Made by a program: the position numbers and the translations under genes | Assembly (NCBI RefSeq): GCF_031877795.1 | Contig: NC_133933.1 | Span: forward strand, 139,001-203,000 | DNA: 64,000 bases | Reading direction: 5' to 3' | From: Strix aluco | Taxonomy: Eukaryota; Chordata; Aves; Strigiformes; Strigidae | Notes under the pieces: model-generated | What the model was told of the DNA's origin: nothing | Databases searched by the model: none | What the model saw: the letters and a program-made list of their open reading frames with translations, nothing else | In this document: in pieces, positions 49,201 to 62,470 of the stretch | How the letters are laid out: every line of letters begins with the position of its first letter | How positions within the stretch are numbered: the stretch's first letter is position 1

Positions 49201-52200
49201 GGTAAAAAATTAAATGTCTATGGGAGAAAGGCCTATATCTTATGAGATTATGCAAAGAGGGCTTGTTGCTGTAGCAAATAACTTCTGGTGTGCTGTAGTT
49301 GGTGAATAAAACGTATAGAAAGGGAGGCTTTCAGTCGATGAACTCTAGAGAACAGGCAAGGCTGTTATCAGGCACACTGATAATATTTAATTCGCCAATG
49401 ACTCGGTGCTTGCATTTTAATTGACTGGAAAGCTGAGTAAAGATTTTTGTGACTATACTTGATGTTTTTTCTTAAAGCCCTGATGGTTGGAACAAAACTA
49501 CTATGTAGGAATTGCAGTTCTGTTTAAAAGAAAGGTTTCCAGTCTTGCATATTGCAGAGAAGTTGACACTGTTAAGGTAATGTCAAGACCCAAAGGCAAG
49601 TAAGAACTCTGGATATTATTTTAAAGATCTCCTAAGATTTCAGCTCATGATTTTTCTGGCACTTGATTTATCAATCTGAACATGTGGGATTATTACTAAT
49701 CGTTAGTGAAAAGGAGATACTAAGAGTATTATGAATAATTTCCAGGTATTTCTTGTTCTGTGCCATATCTGGTGAGGTTCATTGCACATGTTGTTCTGAT
49801 GTCTAGTTTTAATAAAGAAAAAAGTATGGTAAAAGTCAAGAGAGCAATTATGTTCAAGTAATGCCATCATATGTTTAAGTCTAAATTTTTAATCAGATCC
49901 AGTGTAATACTAATGACAACTAAGAAAGCAGATCCTGAATTCATGTTTGGTAGTTGGTTCAACTGAATTCTGAATTGTTTTTCTGGAAATGTTCTGCCAC
50001 AGCTTTATCTGAATCGAGAAAGGGGACCCTAAATTTCTCAGGCTTACAGCAAAGTTAAAATATAGTGCTGTGTGCGTAGCTCATGCACCAATGAAGTGTG
50101 GAATGAAATATCGACTGCCTCATAATTAGAGCTTCTCAACAGTGGGAATGTCACGTGTTGCTTCTGGATGTGTTCATTTCTTCCATCCATTCAGTATTCC
50201 TCTTTTAATCTCCTGCACTTCTTTGAACTGTGGAGGTTTTGTATCTTAGGATTTAGGGAAGTATAATTAGTGGCTTGTGTTGTTTCTCTTCCTGTAGTTG
50301 CATAGAAAATATCTTTTGATTTATCACATGTAAATTACAGTGGTCTTAAAACTCCCTGTGCCCAGTGAAAAAATGTGTGTACTGAGTAGGGCTGCTAGAG
50401 GAGGACTTGATCAGGATTAGTGTGTGAGGAGATGAGACACAAACTGCTTTTGGTAGGAATAAACCTGAACAGTAACTTGATGAATTACAAATTGTATGTC
50501 TAATGTGTAAGACATGGTGAATAGAGTCAAGTAAGTATAAGGGAACTTAGTCTGTCAGATATTCAAGGAAGACAAAGCTTAAGCTGTTAGTTCCTAAAAT
50601 AATGTATTTTTCATTCGTTTTCAGTATGTTCTGGAGTAGCTACCTTGGGTGCAGTCATGGATCTTTTCTGGGCATTTCTCCAGTTCGTTCTGTATTGTTG
50701 GGTTCCTACCTCGAAACAAATCAACAAGATAATGGTTTTTTCCTTACAGTCTGCTTGTTCTAAAAATCCTTAGTTAGAAAAGTGAGATTGGGTATAGTTG
50801 AGACTAGCAAGGTCTTTGGTATTGAGCAAATTCTTTTTAGCTTTCTCTTTACAACTCAGTACAGTTTAAATGGTGCCAAGAAACCACTTTCCAGTTGACT
50901 TGCCACGTACAGTATAGTTACTGTGAGGAAAGCTTTACTTCAATGTGTAGGCTTACTGCTTTCTGTTCTGCACCCTCACAAAAATGGCTGAGCGAGCAGC
51001 TATTGGCTTCATTTTTCCAGATGTATTTATCATTTCCAGAGCTTATCCTGAAGTCATCACTCACTTCTGACTCATGGCACAGAGGTTCCCTTGAGTCGGA
51101 ATTTTTCCTGGGTAAAAAAAAGCCTTTGGTCAGATCTACAACATTAGAAACTGACAGTTTCTAAATGATTACCATATTGAGTCAATGTCAGACTGAGGAA
51201 TCTTAGTTAGTCAGAAAAGACTTGATTTTTGCAATTAACCTATTGGCCTGAGTGGTGGTTATCAGAACACAATGTAATCATCAGTGCTTTTGGATATGAG
51301 GCAACAGGAAGAAAAAATTCAATATTTGAGGGATAATAGTGGGAAATATAGAAACTCATGGGAGATGTGTGCCATGTATCTGCTGTTGACTGCTCCTTCA
51401 CATCGGTTTGGTAATACTAGGTGATGCTAAATGCAAAACAAAACAAGAGTGTGTGTGGCCTGAAGGCTTCCTTGTGTGAATGTGAACACTTAGTCAAATA
51501 TGTAAAACAACTTCTTAACAATATCTGCAGGTTGCATTGTCCCTGTGCATAGTTACTTCCATGCTCCTGCCCCTCTCCCTCAAGGCCTTTCCAAAGGCTT
51601 TTCAATTCTAGAATTCTGTGGTTGAGGGGGAAATGAGATGGCGATGGTTGTGATCTATCTCGTGTGTTCATACACTGAGCATAAGGATGGGGGTGGACAG
51701 GCTGTGAGCGTTGCCTCTAAATACCTGCAGTGAGAACGTACATGCGGATGACATCTCCAACAGCTCCAGCTGCTGCCGAGTAATTCCACTCTTCCTTAGT
51801 AGGAGGCTTGTAAACTGGTTTTGGCTGAAAGTGTGTGTTCTGTTTAAAAGCTGTTTTCCCTGCTGATGCTGAAGGAGGGTTGCATGGGCAAGGGCCATCA
51901 CACAAATGTTAGCAATAAGCTGATACTATTAGTTTCTGTAAAGAATCTAGTATCTAAACTTCTGGGTAGGGAATGAATAGGCTTGAGGAGATCTTGGCAG
52001 GGGCCAGAAGATACATCCTAATATTGTTATAGTAAATGAATCATAGATGAGTAGGGAAGTTGTAGTGCAAATGCACTTCTGTCTGCTTTTTAAGATACTA
52101 TTTTTTAGATACTGCTTTTATAAAATTACTACAGGCAAGATGCTGCAAATAGGCCTGGAATGACTGAAGCTGCCAGGAAAATGTGTTTAGGTCCAAAATC

Positions 52201-55200
52201 TCTGCTAACGCTACCACAAATTTGACATCATACTGGTAAGGATAAAAAGGTGACAAACCCTTTTGAGATTACATTGCAGGAAGGAAAGCATCTTGGAGTA
52301 AAGATATTTAATAAGCTAAATTCTAGGATAATGAGGCTGCTACTAGGGTTCAATCTTTTGTAGAATGACTATGAAGAGCTTTTGGTCTCTTCTCCAGCAT
52401 AGACTTTCTTTTATGGCTGTATGCGTTGTGCTAAAGAACATAATTGTCTAGAGGCTACTTACACCACTTCCCATCAGTCTTTGGGCCTACATCACAGAAA
52501 CTGTGGCATTCAAGATCTTTTTCAGTCTTGAACTTCAAAAGAAATTATGAAATCATTCTGCATTTGTCTCTAACTTTTCTACTTGACCTTATTCAAGGCT
52601 GGAGAAAGAACTTCTGCTTGACCAGCTAGCCAGTGCTCCTCCCCTTTGACTTCCTGTCTGAGTTTCTCTCCTGATTCTGTCACTGGCTTTCAAGATTCAC
52701 TGCTAACATCTCATTTCTTCCCGTTTAGAAGCTACACTTTCTCAGTCACTAGTACAATGTGTTTGGCTCTGTGTATCAATTTGAAAAAAGACGATTTAAA
52801 GCTTGTATTTGGAGGATTTGGTTCTCTTGTCATCTAAATCAATGTATATTGTACTTACTTTAAATTCAACCTGGCTGATAAGCAGTACAGGCTTTGTAGT
52901 TCAGTCTTTTCACACTAGATGTCAATCTACCTGCGTATGTAGAAGTTGCTGTATGTTTTTTGCTTCTAGATATTTCTTTTGCCAACTGCACTACCAGAAT
53001 CCTGTTTCCATCTACTTTGGAAGGGAATCAATGCCACAACAGGAAGGATGAATTTAAATACCAGTTTTCTTTTGGTGGCAAATAGTGAAGAACACTTCTT
53101 TGAACTAAGACAGCACTTTTGGAGTTGCATGTGTAGTTAAGATCTTACATCAATAAAGCTGGCTTACAGCATTAATGGAAAATGGCATTTCAACAGCACA
53201 GAAGCAGAAGTTGGGAAGACTTAGGTAGAACTATGTTTTCTGATGGCTAAACAGCAATTTAATGTACCTGTTAATATTTGTTGGTAGCTGTTCCTTAGTA
53301 TTTGAATGCTGTAGCTACAGAGTTTAGTGAAAAGGCTCAATATTTGTGTGACTGGTCTCTTGTTGGCTTTGTAAAACTTCTGTTTCCAAGAAGAAATTCT
53401 AAGTTCCCAGGAAATGAAAGCTGCAGAAATGAAGGCTAAGCTAGAAGGAATCATAGATGGGTGCTCATATCACCCCGCTCTGTCCTGCTGATTCCTGTAG
53501 CAGGCAGTGTGTTGAGGGATATAAGATGAGCAAAATAAAACTTAATAGGAACACTGCTCTCACAACAGAGTGAAACTTGAGTATGAAACATTTGGAAGTG
53601 TGAGAATACTGATTATAAAAATAGATAGAATAATCTTGTCTACTGTCTTGTATAGAAAAATGTGTAACTTTTTAAAAGGCAGAGAAAGTAGTTTCAGTGC
53701 TTATTCCTTCAAGTCTTTCCCTCTTCTCAAATTCCATTCTTGCAAGTTCTTACTGAAACAAGATCATTGAAGTAAAGGAGGAACACTGTGATATATTGTG
53801 TGCTTGCAAAACACGCTACAGTTTTGGGCTTACAGTAGCTGACATGACACGAGGCATTTGAAGTCCATTGAACATGATATTCACCTGCCAGCCAAGAGAC
53901 AAGAGTCTTGGCTCATGTCTGTACGCACTTAAGCATGGATGTTCTGGGTGCAGCTGTCTGCAGCTGACTGAGGTACTTAACTCCAGAGGAATCCTGAAGT
54001 TCTTATGTAATTAAGTACGACTTTCAAAGAGGTAGGAGTATTAGGAATAACAGAAGCACTTCCAAAAAAAGAGTTAAAATAACTTTTCTAATATTATATC
54101 CTACTCTGCTCTTCCTTCTTCTGTTCTAACTTAAGGAATCATGGTAAGGGGGGGGAAAAAGCAGCTGTCAGAAATGAGTAATGCTGTCTGGAAATCAGGT
54201 CCTCAGCACCCACTGTTGTGCTCTACAGACCTGCTCCAGGTGGTCTGGGTTCCTGGTTAACGTAGGTGCAAGCATGTGGTTTCTAGTTAGCGCGTCGGGT
54301 TTGAGTACCGAAGTGTTGTTTACAAAAGCTTTCCCACCTTGACATTGCAGAGCCATCAAGAGGACTGGAAAACCATCGACACTGGCAGTGGTACAGGTGG
54401 AAGTGTCTGCCTCTTGTACTGGTTTTTCCACATATGTTAATCTTACTCCAAGTAATTGCTTAGAAGTAAATTGAGCTAATTACTGCTGTGCATGGTACTG
54501 GCAGAATTCAGGGAGTTAGGTGGAAGGGTCTAGTCACAGAGCAAGTAACAGTAGTTGTAACAATAGAACTCCCCCATTGTTAACCTCTTTCATTGTGTTC
54601 TAGCTCCAGTTTTGAGGCAGACCTTCCCTGACTCCTGAAAAAAGCCTGATACACTTTTAGATACCACTGAAATAGCTAATTGATCTATCAACTTGCATAA
54701 TTTTTTTTGATAAAGGTAAATGTGATTCAGTATGAAACTGTTGCTCATGTGCTTAGTCATCCCTGCTGTCCTGAGCCTGGCTGGTGGCCACAGCTGGAGC
54801 TCCCTCGTGTCCCTGGCTGTGCCCGTTGGCTGGGGGCTGCGGCATGGCCTGCCATGGCTGAGGGGCTGTGTTCTGTCATGCTGCACCTGAACTGTCTCTG
54901 CTGATGGCAGCATGGCCCAGCTTCAACCTGAGTTGGAAGACTTTTCCTTTTCTCCTGGTCAAGCAGTGTTTTAAACATGTTTTAATTAGTGTCTGTGTAA
55001 GATGAACTTGACCCTAGTTGGAAATATTGAAACAAATTATTTCTGCCATGAGCATGTCTTGTGTTCTACTCTAATTCTGTCAGATTAAAGCATTCAAACA
55101 GTAATTCTGTCCTTAATATCATGTAGGACTTCTGTTACAGTTTAGGTGCATTAGTAGTGGTATACCAATGTAGCTAAAATTCTTCTTAAAGAACCATGAC

Positions 55201-55454
55201 ATGGTTATTTGCATGTCTCTACGTGTTTGAATCAGAGTTAATATTTCTTGTATGTTTGAATAAATGAATCATAGTTAACACACTTAAGTTTAACATGCTT
55301 TATAATTGCATCCTAACCAATTGCATTAACTACCAAGTTCTTGAAAGCTTTCAAGTGCTTTTGGGCAAAATAAAAGACCCTATGATTTTTTTAAATTTTC
55401 AATTACATATCAGTACTTTCTTAATATAATTATTTTTCAAGATTTTCCTATTTC

Positions 55455-55601
55455 TTTAAACCATCCCTGGATGTGTTTAAGGGTCGTTTGGATGAGATGT
55501 TCGGGGATGTGGTGTAGGGGAGAACTTTGTAGAGTTGGGCTGAGGGTTGGACTCGATGATCCCAAGGGGCTTTTCCAACCTGAAGGATTCTGTGTTTCTG
55601 T
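55455..55601 (+). mobile_element. CR1 LINE 3' end, 5'-truncated
   Basis: About 147 bp matching the 3' end of avian CR1: TTTAAACCATCCCTGGATGT near the start, then GGACTCGATGATCCCAAGG in the middle, then CTTTTCCAACCTGAAGGATT, ending in degenerate copies of the ATTCTRTG-type tail (ATTCTGTG, TTTCTG). The sense strand is plus, the same as ACYP2. The copy is severely 5'-truncated, the usual fate of CR1 insertions, and carries no coding capacity. This element is the clearest sign that the genome is avian. Confidence 0.88.
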
Positions 55602-58600
55602 AGAACCAGATGTGAATGCAGGCTAGGTGGGAAAACAAGTGAGAAGTTCATCATGGCAATTTTAAGCTAAAGAAGGTATTTCTCTTGATATGTGGTACTT
55701 CTACGTACAACTGCAACTCTGTGACTGGGACTATTGTGTGGAAATACTTTCTTAAAAGGAAGTATTTTGGGATATCAGTTTTAAAACATTAAAGGCTTAT
55801 TTTGGTACCTAATTATGATTGGTAGCTCAAAATACTTTAGAACTTCTGTAAAATAGCATTTTCTTAGTTTGGGATTTTTCGGTGTGTTACTTAAGCCCAT
55901 CTTTTTTCCACTAGAGATTCTTGGTAGTTGTATGGTAGAATGTGGTCTTCGTAGCTATGCTTTATTTATTTGGCCTAGTGCTTAATACCAATCAAAGAGA
56001 CCAGTTTAACAGTCACCATCCCTGGGCCCTGAACTAAAGGGGGCTGTCACTATTTGTAGCTGACTGATACCAGCCCTGTGGAAAACTTGGCTAAGCACTG
56101 TTGTGCTGAGAGCTCTTTCTGACCTCTGGGATGAGTGTAGAGTCACTTGGGCCATGTTCCCTGGATATGGATACTGCTGATAAAAATAGCTATTAAATGT
56201 ATATTATTTTAACATAAATTTGTCTCAAATACCTATTAAAAGTGACAAAGGCACATCAAGTAGTAATGAGAAATAGTTTACTTCAAAAAAAAAAACAAAC
56301 CCTCTTGATCAGCTGGAATGATTTGTATCCCCTAGGCAACATTTATCATGCAACAGTTTGATTATCTGAAAGAATTTTGCCTTAAGGGAAGTGTTTTGCA
56401 TTCCTTAGCAAACAGTCTCTTACAGAATTCACTGAGGTGCCCTGAAGAACAGTAAATAATAAGTAATTGCTTGGGACTTGCAATTTTCTTTAAATCTTAA
56501 TTTACTTTAAAAGCATGTCAGGGAAGAGTGCAGTTGGAATGTTATGTGGTAACATCATAGAACAGACCTTTAGGTATCCTTTATCACACTTTACACAAAA
56601 ATCCCCAGTTTTAAGAGGCTGTTCCTTTGGACCAAGCTACAGAGTGATATCTGTAGAAGCATGTGAGTGATTCTGTTTAGACATGGACTTCTTTGGAAGT
56701 GTACATAGCTGTTTGGTGCTCTTGCTTCCATCTTTGAGTGCATGGGTGAAAGTGAGGGCTTGTTCATCTTCCCCTGTCACTCGACCTTCCATGGTGTACT
56801 GGAGATGTTCTGTCTCAGGTCTTACCCCTGATGTGAGGCTTGACTGGGCGTCCTTTATTCCTGCCATCTACCAACTACCCAACAACTCAGTAACCTGATC
56901 AGGAGGTTTGAGTCATGTCCTCGTTCTCCATGGACTTTTCCGCCTGTGCTTGTGCAGACTGTGGCTCTTCTGAGTGTAATGGTGAAGACAGAGGATGGGA
57001 ATGCTGATCTGTTGCAGGGTGCTGCTGTAATAGGCTTTTCTCTCTTTACTGTGCATATTTAAACACACTATTACTGTTCATACTTGGTTCTTGGTCTTTC
57101 TTTGCCACATTTAACTGTGCTTAAAACAACTTCTTGTTTTCCTTTGTCCATTTTGCTGATGAGCAGTTCTCTTCTGTCTTAAGTACCAACAGTTCATAAG
57201 GAAACATTGTGCCAGCTGCATCTTCGATGGACTGGCAAGGACCTCTGATTTGATTGTCAGAAGTTGCTTATGGAGCTAATGGAAAGCAACACAAGCTAGA
57301 GCTGTGTTCACAGCACGCAAGCTGTGCAATAGACTATGTATGTGGCAAGACATACATACCAAAGTAATGTAATGAAGGCATAGAGAAAAATTGGAGAGAC
57401 AAAAGTTTTTACATATAAAAATGCTTTGGGAAGCTAACAATAATTCTGAAATAAGTGGTCTCTGCATCCCCCTAGCATCTCTATGTTTGGGTCTGGTGTA
57501 CAGCCAGGTTTCTATCAGAATTGTGTGGCTGTTGTACTTAACAATAGCAACTCTGAACTGCTTACAGTTAATGTTAGAACCTCAGCCATGTAACCGTTTT
57601 TGTCCCATGTGCTCATAGTAAATGTAATTGTATTAAAGCTATACATACAGATCAAGGCCTTGATTGTTTATGCCCAGTTGTCTGTTCTGGTAACTTGTTC
57701 TCCTTGAGGTTCTTAATTACATTCCCCCCCAACTGCATTTTATATTGATGTTTTAAGGGCTGTGTACATGTTTAGGTAAAAGAATTTTTTTATAATATCT
57801 TCCAAGTGCCTTATTGTTTCAGGGTTTTGTCTGTTCCCTAGTTGGTATTTGTTGGTCATACTGGTGGTACATAAGCTGTATGTCTGGGAAGAATGTATGG
57901 TTTTTTTCCTAATAAAATCAGTGGTTTGCGTTTTGTGGAAGGTAAGAAGCTGTCACCCCTTCATCCCTTTCTTAGAAGCTCTCCACCCTTTTGATGCATC
58001 AGTGCTGTGGGTTTTCAAGAGATCTGGTTCTAGCCATTTGGAGTGTTTTTTCTGTCTCCAGACACAGTAAATGAGCAGTAGATAGGCCCAGCACTGTAAC
58101 TCAGGTCTGAGTTATGGAGAGGACTCAAGGGTTTTTCTCTCAACCATCAACTACATTTTGATTAGTTGGGCAGGGTTTTTTGGCTTGGTTTTCATCATTG
58201 CAAGGCAATGCAGTAGACAGATTAATGTACTTAATTAAATATTCTCAATCTCTATGGTAATCACATAACTTTTTGGCTGGATTAAAAAGGGTGTTGCCTC
58301 TTCAAGTTCATACAGTGGATTTCTTTGTCTACGAAGCTAAATCCAGATTTCATCAAGCAGTACGCTTAAATCTGGCGTTAGTTACACTGAGATATGCTTA
58401 CCAGTTGTTCGGGTACATTCTAATGGGTCAGGCTCTTTGCTTAAAAATTTTATAAGTGAGTATCATGAATAGGAAGCTATGTGAGTGGGTGGTTAGCTTT
58501 CATAGACATTCACTGAGCTCAGCCTTAATGCACCTTGAAGATGAAGCACTCACTGTTAACAGCTGAAATAAGAAATGGACCTTTCACTATCTGTGTATTT

Positions 58601-60937
58601 TGGGGTGTTGTCTTCCAGTTTTTGGAAGATAGGTCATGGAATATGTCCAACAGTTAAACAAAAAATGATGCTGAAACCATTAACGTGAAGCTGAAATGTG
58701 AGTTTTATATTTTTTGGAGGATTAAAAAAAATAAGAAAATGTAGGAAACTTCCTACATACTGTATCAGAATATATGGATAAAAAACCAAAATTGCATAAA
58801 GGAGTAAGGGTTGTTTCTATCATGAAAGCAAAGGAGAATGAAAGAAGGAATTATTTGTACCATAATAGTATAAGATCTGTCTGTCAATAGTTGAATTATG
58901 AATTTGTTTCCATTTTTTAAGTAAACCAAAAAATATGTAGGCGAGACTGTAACATCCTGTATTAAGTTTAAAGCCAAAATGGTTGTACTGTTTGAATTAA
59001 ATAAAAACCCTTTTTGCTGCTTTATAGGGGAAAAAGTTCTTCTTATTAAGAGTTGAGATAAATGTTTTTACTTGCAGGCATGTTCCCAACTCTACAAGCT
59101 CTTATACTTGTCGTGTTCTATTACTCACGTAATGAAAGAACAGGAGAGTGAGGTTAAACGTGGCCACCCTTAACTTGCAGTACAGTGTTGTTGATGCTAC
59201 TCAGTATAGACTGAGAATTTGGTAGAAGTGCGGGAGAGTTGGACAGCTGTTATACATAACTTTAATTGAAGTTCTGTGGCAAAATTCCATGCCTTGCAAT
59301 GAAAGCAGAGTCATCAACTGGGTTGTGTATGGCATTATACATGCTTAATTTTTAGAATCAGCACTGCAAGTACCCACTGTCTGATGCACTACCAGCAGAA
59401 GTCCTTGCTGATGGGATATTGACATCTATTGACTTCTGAGTACCAGGATTTCCAGTCTCCTGCAGTTGTTTGGTGCTCCTAAATGATTTACTGTGTGGTT
59501 TCCTATGTGTATCCAAGAGGGAATGTGCTCTGGTCACTAACATAGCATTGCTATTCAGCAGTTTGAGGTGTGATTTGTCTGACCCTGATCTTAAAAAATG
59601 CAGGTCTTTGGGAACACCTGTATTTGAGAAAATAGTGTCTAGAAGTGTCACAGTAAAGATCTAGCTCTGGATATATTCTACACTCTGTATAATGCAGGTT
59701 CTGCCCCATGTAGGATGTATCTATCCCTCTATTTACACAGTACTAGTCGTTGTGTTATGTCAGACATCTGTGCATGTGTGTTGTCTAATGAAAACCTGTA
59801 TGGGATACTAAGCTACTGCTTCAGTGTGATGTCAGAAACAGAAGTATTCCTTTGCACTTGTATTTCTGTAATACATAGAACAAAACTATGCGCACACCTG
59901 CTTGTTGGGGGTATAAAGTATGAAATTGTGGTTCAGTGCCACTGGAAGGGCTTCCATGGGTTTATGCAGGGTGAGAATTTCATACAATTGGTGTCTCTTC
60001 CTACAGAGAGGACTCTAGCACAGCCATCTCCCTTCCCTGGAAGCAGCATGGCTCCTGAAGGGAGCATCCAGTAGGAAAAGCACAAATAATAGTGTGTTAT
60101 CTTGTCTGGTACAGGGGCAGTAGCAGAGGACTTGTACAGAGGTGAAGCTATTCCCAAGATATGTACTGAGGGAAGGCAGAGGGGTATTGGTGGGAGGGGG
60201 ATGCAACCTGTAGGGTTAAGGGAATTGGTGAAATTAAGGGTTTGTCTAAGACTTATTGCATTAAAATTAATTCTGCTTATGTGTGCCTGTGCAGCCAGGG
60301 CTCACCATCACAAAGTACAGTTATTGCTGGGTTACTCAGCGTGCAGGGAAAGCTTTATTCAGAGGAGGCAGAGACCTTTGTGTAGTAAGATTTGTAGCTT
60401 CTGGTCATGACTCCCATTTTCACCAGTCTCATCAGTGAATAAAACAGGAAGAAAAGGTGATCAGCTAAGACCATTAAATGTTGCTCTGAAAGGTGGGGAT
60501 TTCTCTGCTTTTCCTATGTGACCTGGTTTTCTTATTTTTCTGGTACCCTGGCATGTGACTTGCAGAAGTGATGTCCACTGAGCTCCTTCCTGATCTCAGT
60601 TACATCTGTTTGGTGGTGAAATTTGTTATGTAATCATAAATATTCTTAAAAATCAGGTCTTGCTTATCTCAGAATGGACGTTCAAATTCCTGAAGACTTT
60701 TAGTGTGTTTCTGAGCCAAATCTGTGGTCTAGCCAGACTTTTCATCCTGAACTTCACTGCAGCTGCTGTCACGTGAAGCTCATAATTCACTGATCTGATT
60801 TATGTAGTGTTTGGGCTATTTTTTTTTTTTCTGGACAACAAGGAAGATGGGGCATACTCGTGGTTTTTAAGTGCATGATAACATTAACTGTTCTGACATT
60901 AATTTGACAAAATTATTATTTTAGAGCAGCTTCCCCC

Positions 60938-61410
60938 TGTTATAGATTAAAAGTAATTTAGTGGGAAATAACCACTTCTCAATTTTTAGTGATCAATAAT
61001 AAATTTATTAGCAAGCGGCGAGTGAGCAAAACAGCGCTGGGTGTGCCGGGAGTCTCTGCTCTACCAGGACACACACCTGACCCGGCAGAACCGAGTCCCT
61101 TTATAGTGTAGGCTTCATCCATATTCATGATGGGCGTACCCTGAGGGGTCTGCAAAGTTGTAAACAAGTTTTCGCGGGCTTTTCTCAGGTTTTCGCGGGC
61201 TTTTCTCAGGTTTCGGCGGGCTTGTCTCAGGTTTCCGTCACAGAAGGGGGGATGACTCAGCACAAGTGTTTTTGTAGTGGCTTGAAGATGGGGGCCATTT
61301 TAGCTCCCTTCTAACAACTGATTTTAACAATAGAAACTATATACATATATCTTATTTCTTATTTACATAAGAGAATTACAAAACTGTTCGGCCACAACAT
61401 CCTGACTACA
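60938..61410 (-). mobile_element. LTR of an endogenous retrovirus-like element (LTR 1)
   Basis: Read on the minus strand, it starts TGTAGTCAGGATGTTGTGGC at 61410 and ends CTATAACA at 60938 (about 473 bp, TG...CA ends). It contains in order three tandem 21-bp units, a TATA box (CTATAAAGGGA, 61105-61100) and an AATAAA signal (61009-61004), the normal U3-R-U5 order. Directly before the 5' end is a polypurine tract (AAGGGGAAAAAGAAGT, 61426-61411), suggesting this is the 3' LTR of a degraded element whose internal part extends rightward from 61411. No target-site duplication is visible. The frame at 60979-61263 crosses U3 and R and is not a gene. Confidence 0.7.
61168..61230 (-). repeat. Three 21-bp tandem repeats in LTR U3
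   Basis: Units at 61168-61188, 61189-61209 and 61210-61230. The first two are identical (plus strand GTTTTCGCGGGCTTTTCTCA plus G), and the third has a few changes. They lie upstream of the LTR TATA box, the usual place for enhancer repeats, and each has CpGs in a CGCGGG or CGGCGGG core. Confidence 0.92.
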
Positions 61411-61919
61411 ACTTCTTTTTCCCCTTGAGATTTGAATAACAAATACCATATATGTTTTATTACACCCCTAATCAGACACTGCTAATGTTTGTAAGCTCGC
61501 ATAACTCTTCCTCCTAAATGGTTAGTTAGGTTATTTTGCTTATAAGGCCTTGGTGTTGCAAAAAAGGAAAACATCTCTTATTCTCCATGCACTTAGGAGT
61601 GGTCGAAGAGATCTTTGTGAGCAAATCCAAAGAGCACCAGCATGTGCCTTTTGAGAGGCTTTATTGTGGGGAACCTGCTGGTCTTCCATGCTGGCATTTC
61701 AACTCTCTGCCTTTGTCACAGGAAGCACCAAGTCACTCAAAGATTATTTTGAAATGAGTTCTTTGAAATGAGCTATTGGAAATATTTTAGTTACTTCTTC
61801 AGTTTAGGAAAGTACTAACTTTGGACTGTAGTTCTGAATCCTCCGTAATGTACATGTTAGCCCAGTCGAGTCAGGAATGTTATAGTTAAGAAGGAAAGGG
61901 CCAACACCTGCACACAGGC
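61411..61919 (-). mobile_element. Possible degraded ERV internal sequence between two LTRs
   Basis: The first 16 bp (61411-61426) look like a polypurine tract for LTR 1. Beyond that, no gag, pol or env motif can be read in any frame, and no clear primer-binding site follows LTR 2. The stretch may be a short internal remnant or plain intron; the two LTRs look unrelated in sequence, so they are probably not the two ends of one provirus. Confidence 0.3.
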
Positions 61920-62470
61920 TGTCCCTGAAAGGGGGAATGAACTTCTGAACACCAGTGTGGCATTAAGAAGCAGGCATTTCTTTATTTGGTGCCAGGTGCA
62001 TGGGGGATCAGTCCTCCTAACATGCATGCACTAAAATAAGGTGTTTTATACATATTACACCTTAAAAACATGAATATTCATATATACATTTTCTGAGAAG
62101 TCTCTGCCTTTCCACCTATGTACTACGTGTACATGACGCTGGCACTGCAAAACTACCCTGCGCATGTGCGGGGGTCTCAGTGATGTCGGTGGTTGTCTGT
62201 GGAGCTGGGCCCCTGCTCCTTGTTCCCTGTTATGGTCACGAGTCTCTTCAGGACAATTTGTTCTCTTTGGATGTTTCCCAACTTTGTTGTCCAGCCAAGC
62301 TGTTCTTTCTTACCGACCTCATGAGCATTTCCACCAGGATGTATCTGTTCTCAAGGTTAGGATATTTCTGTGTACACTTCAATTACCCAGGCCTTGTTAA
62401 AAAGTATGTTAAACATTGTTTGGTAAAAGCTTTTTCTCCACAAGGTGATCACCACATGGTCACCATCACA
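61920..62470 (-). mobile_element. Second, different LTR (LTR 2), right end uncertain
   Basis: Read on the minus strand, it has a TATAAAA box (62050-62044), then a CCAAATAAAGAAATGCCTGC block (AATAAA signal, 61986-61981), and ends CCCCTTTCAGGGACA at 61920. The AATAAAG-AATGCCTGCTT type R region is familiar from avian ERV LTRs. A possible 5' end is TGTGATGGTGACC at 62470, but no target-site duplication supports it. The CpG-bearing stretch at 62155-62215 would be in U3. The frames 62164-62400 and 62180-62500 on plus are chance. Confidence 0.55.

Noticed and set aside
60979-61263. 94-residue minus frame with repeated RKARENL-like motifs
   Set aside because: The peptide repeat is produced by the 21-bp U3 tandem repeats of the LTR and runs through the LTR TATA box and R region, so it is not coding.
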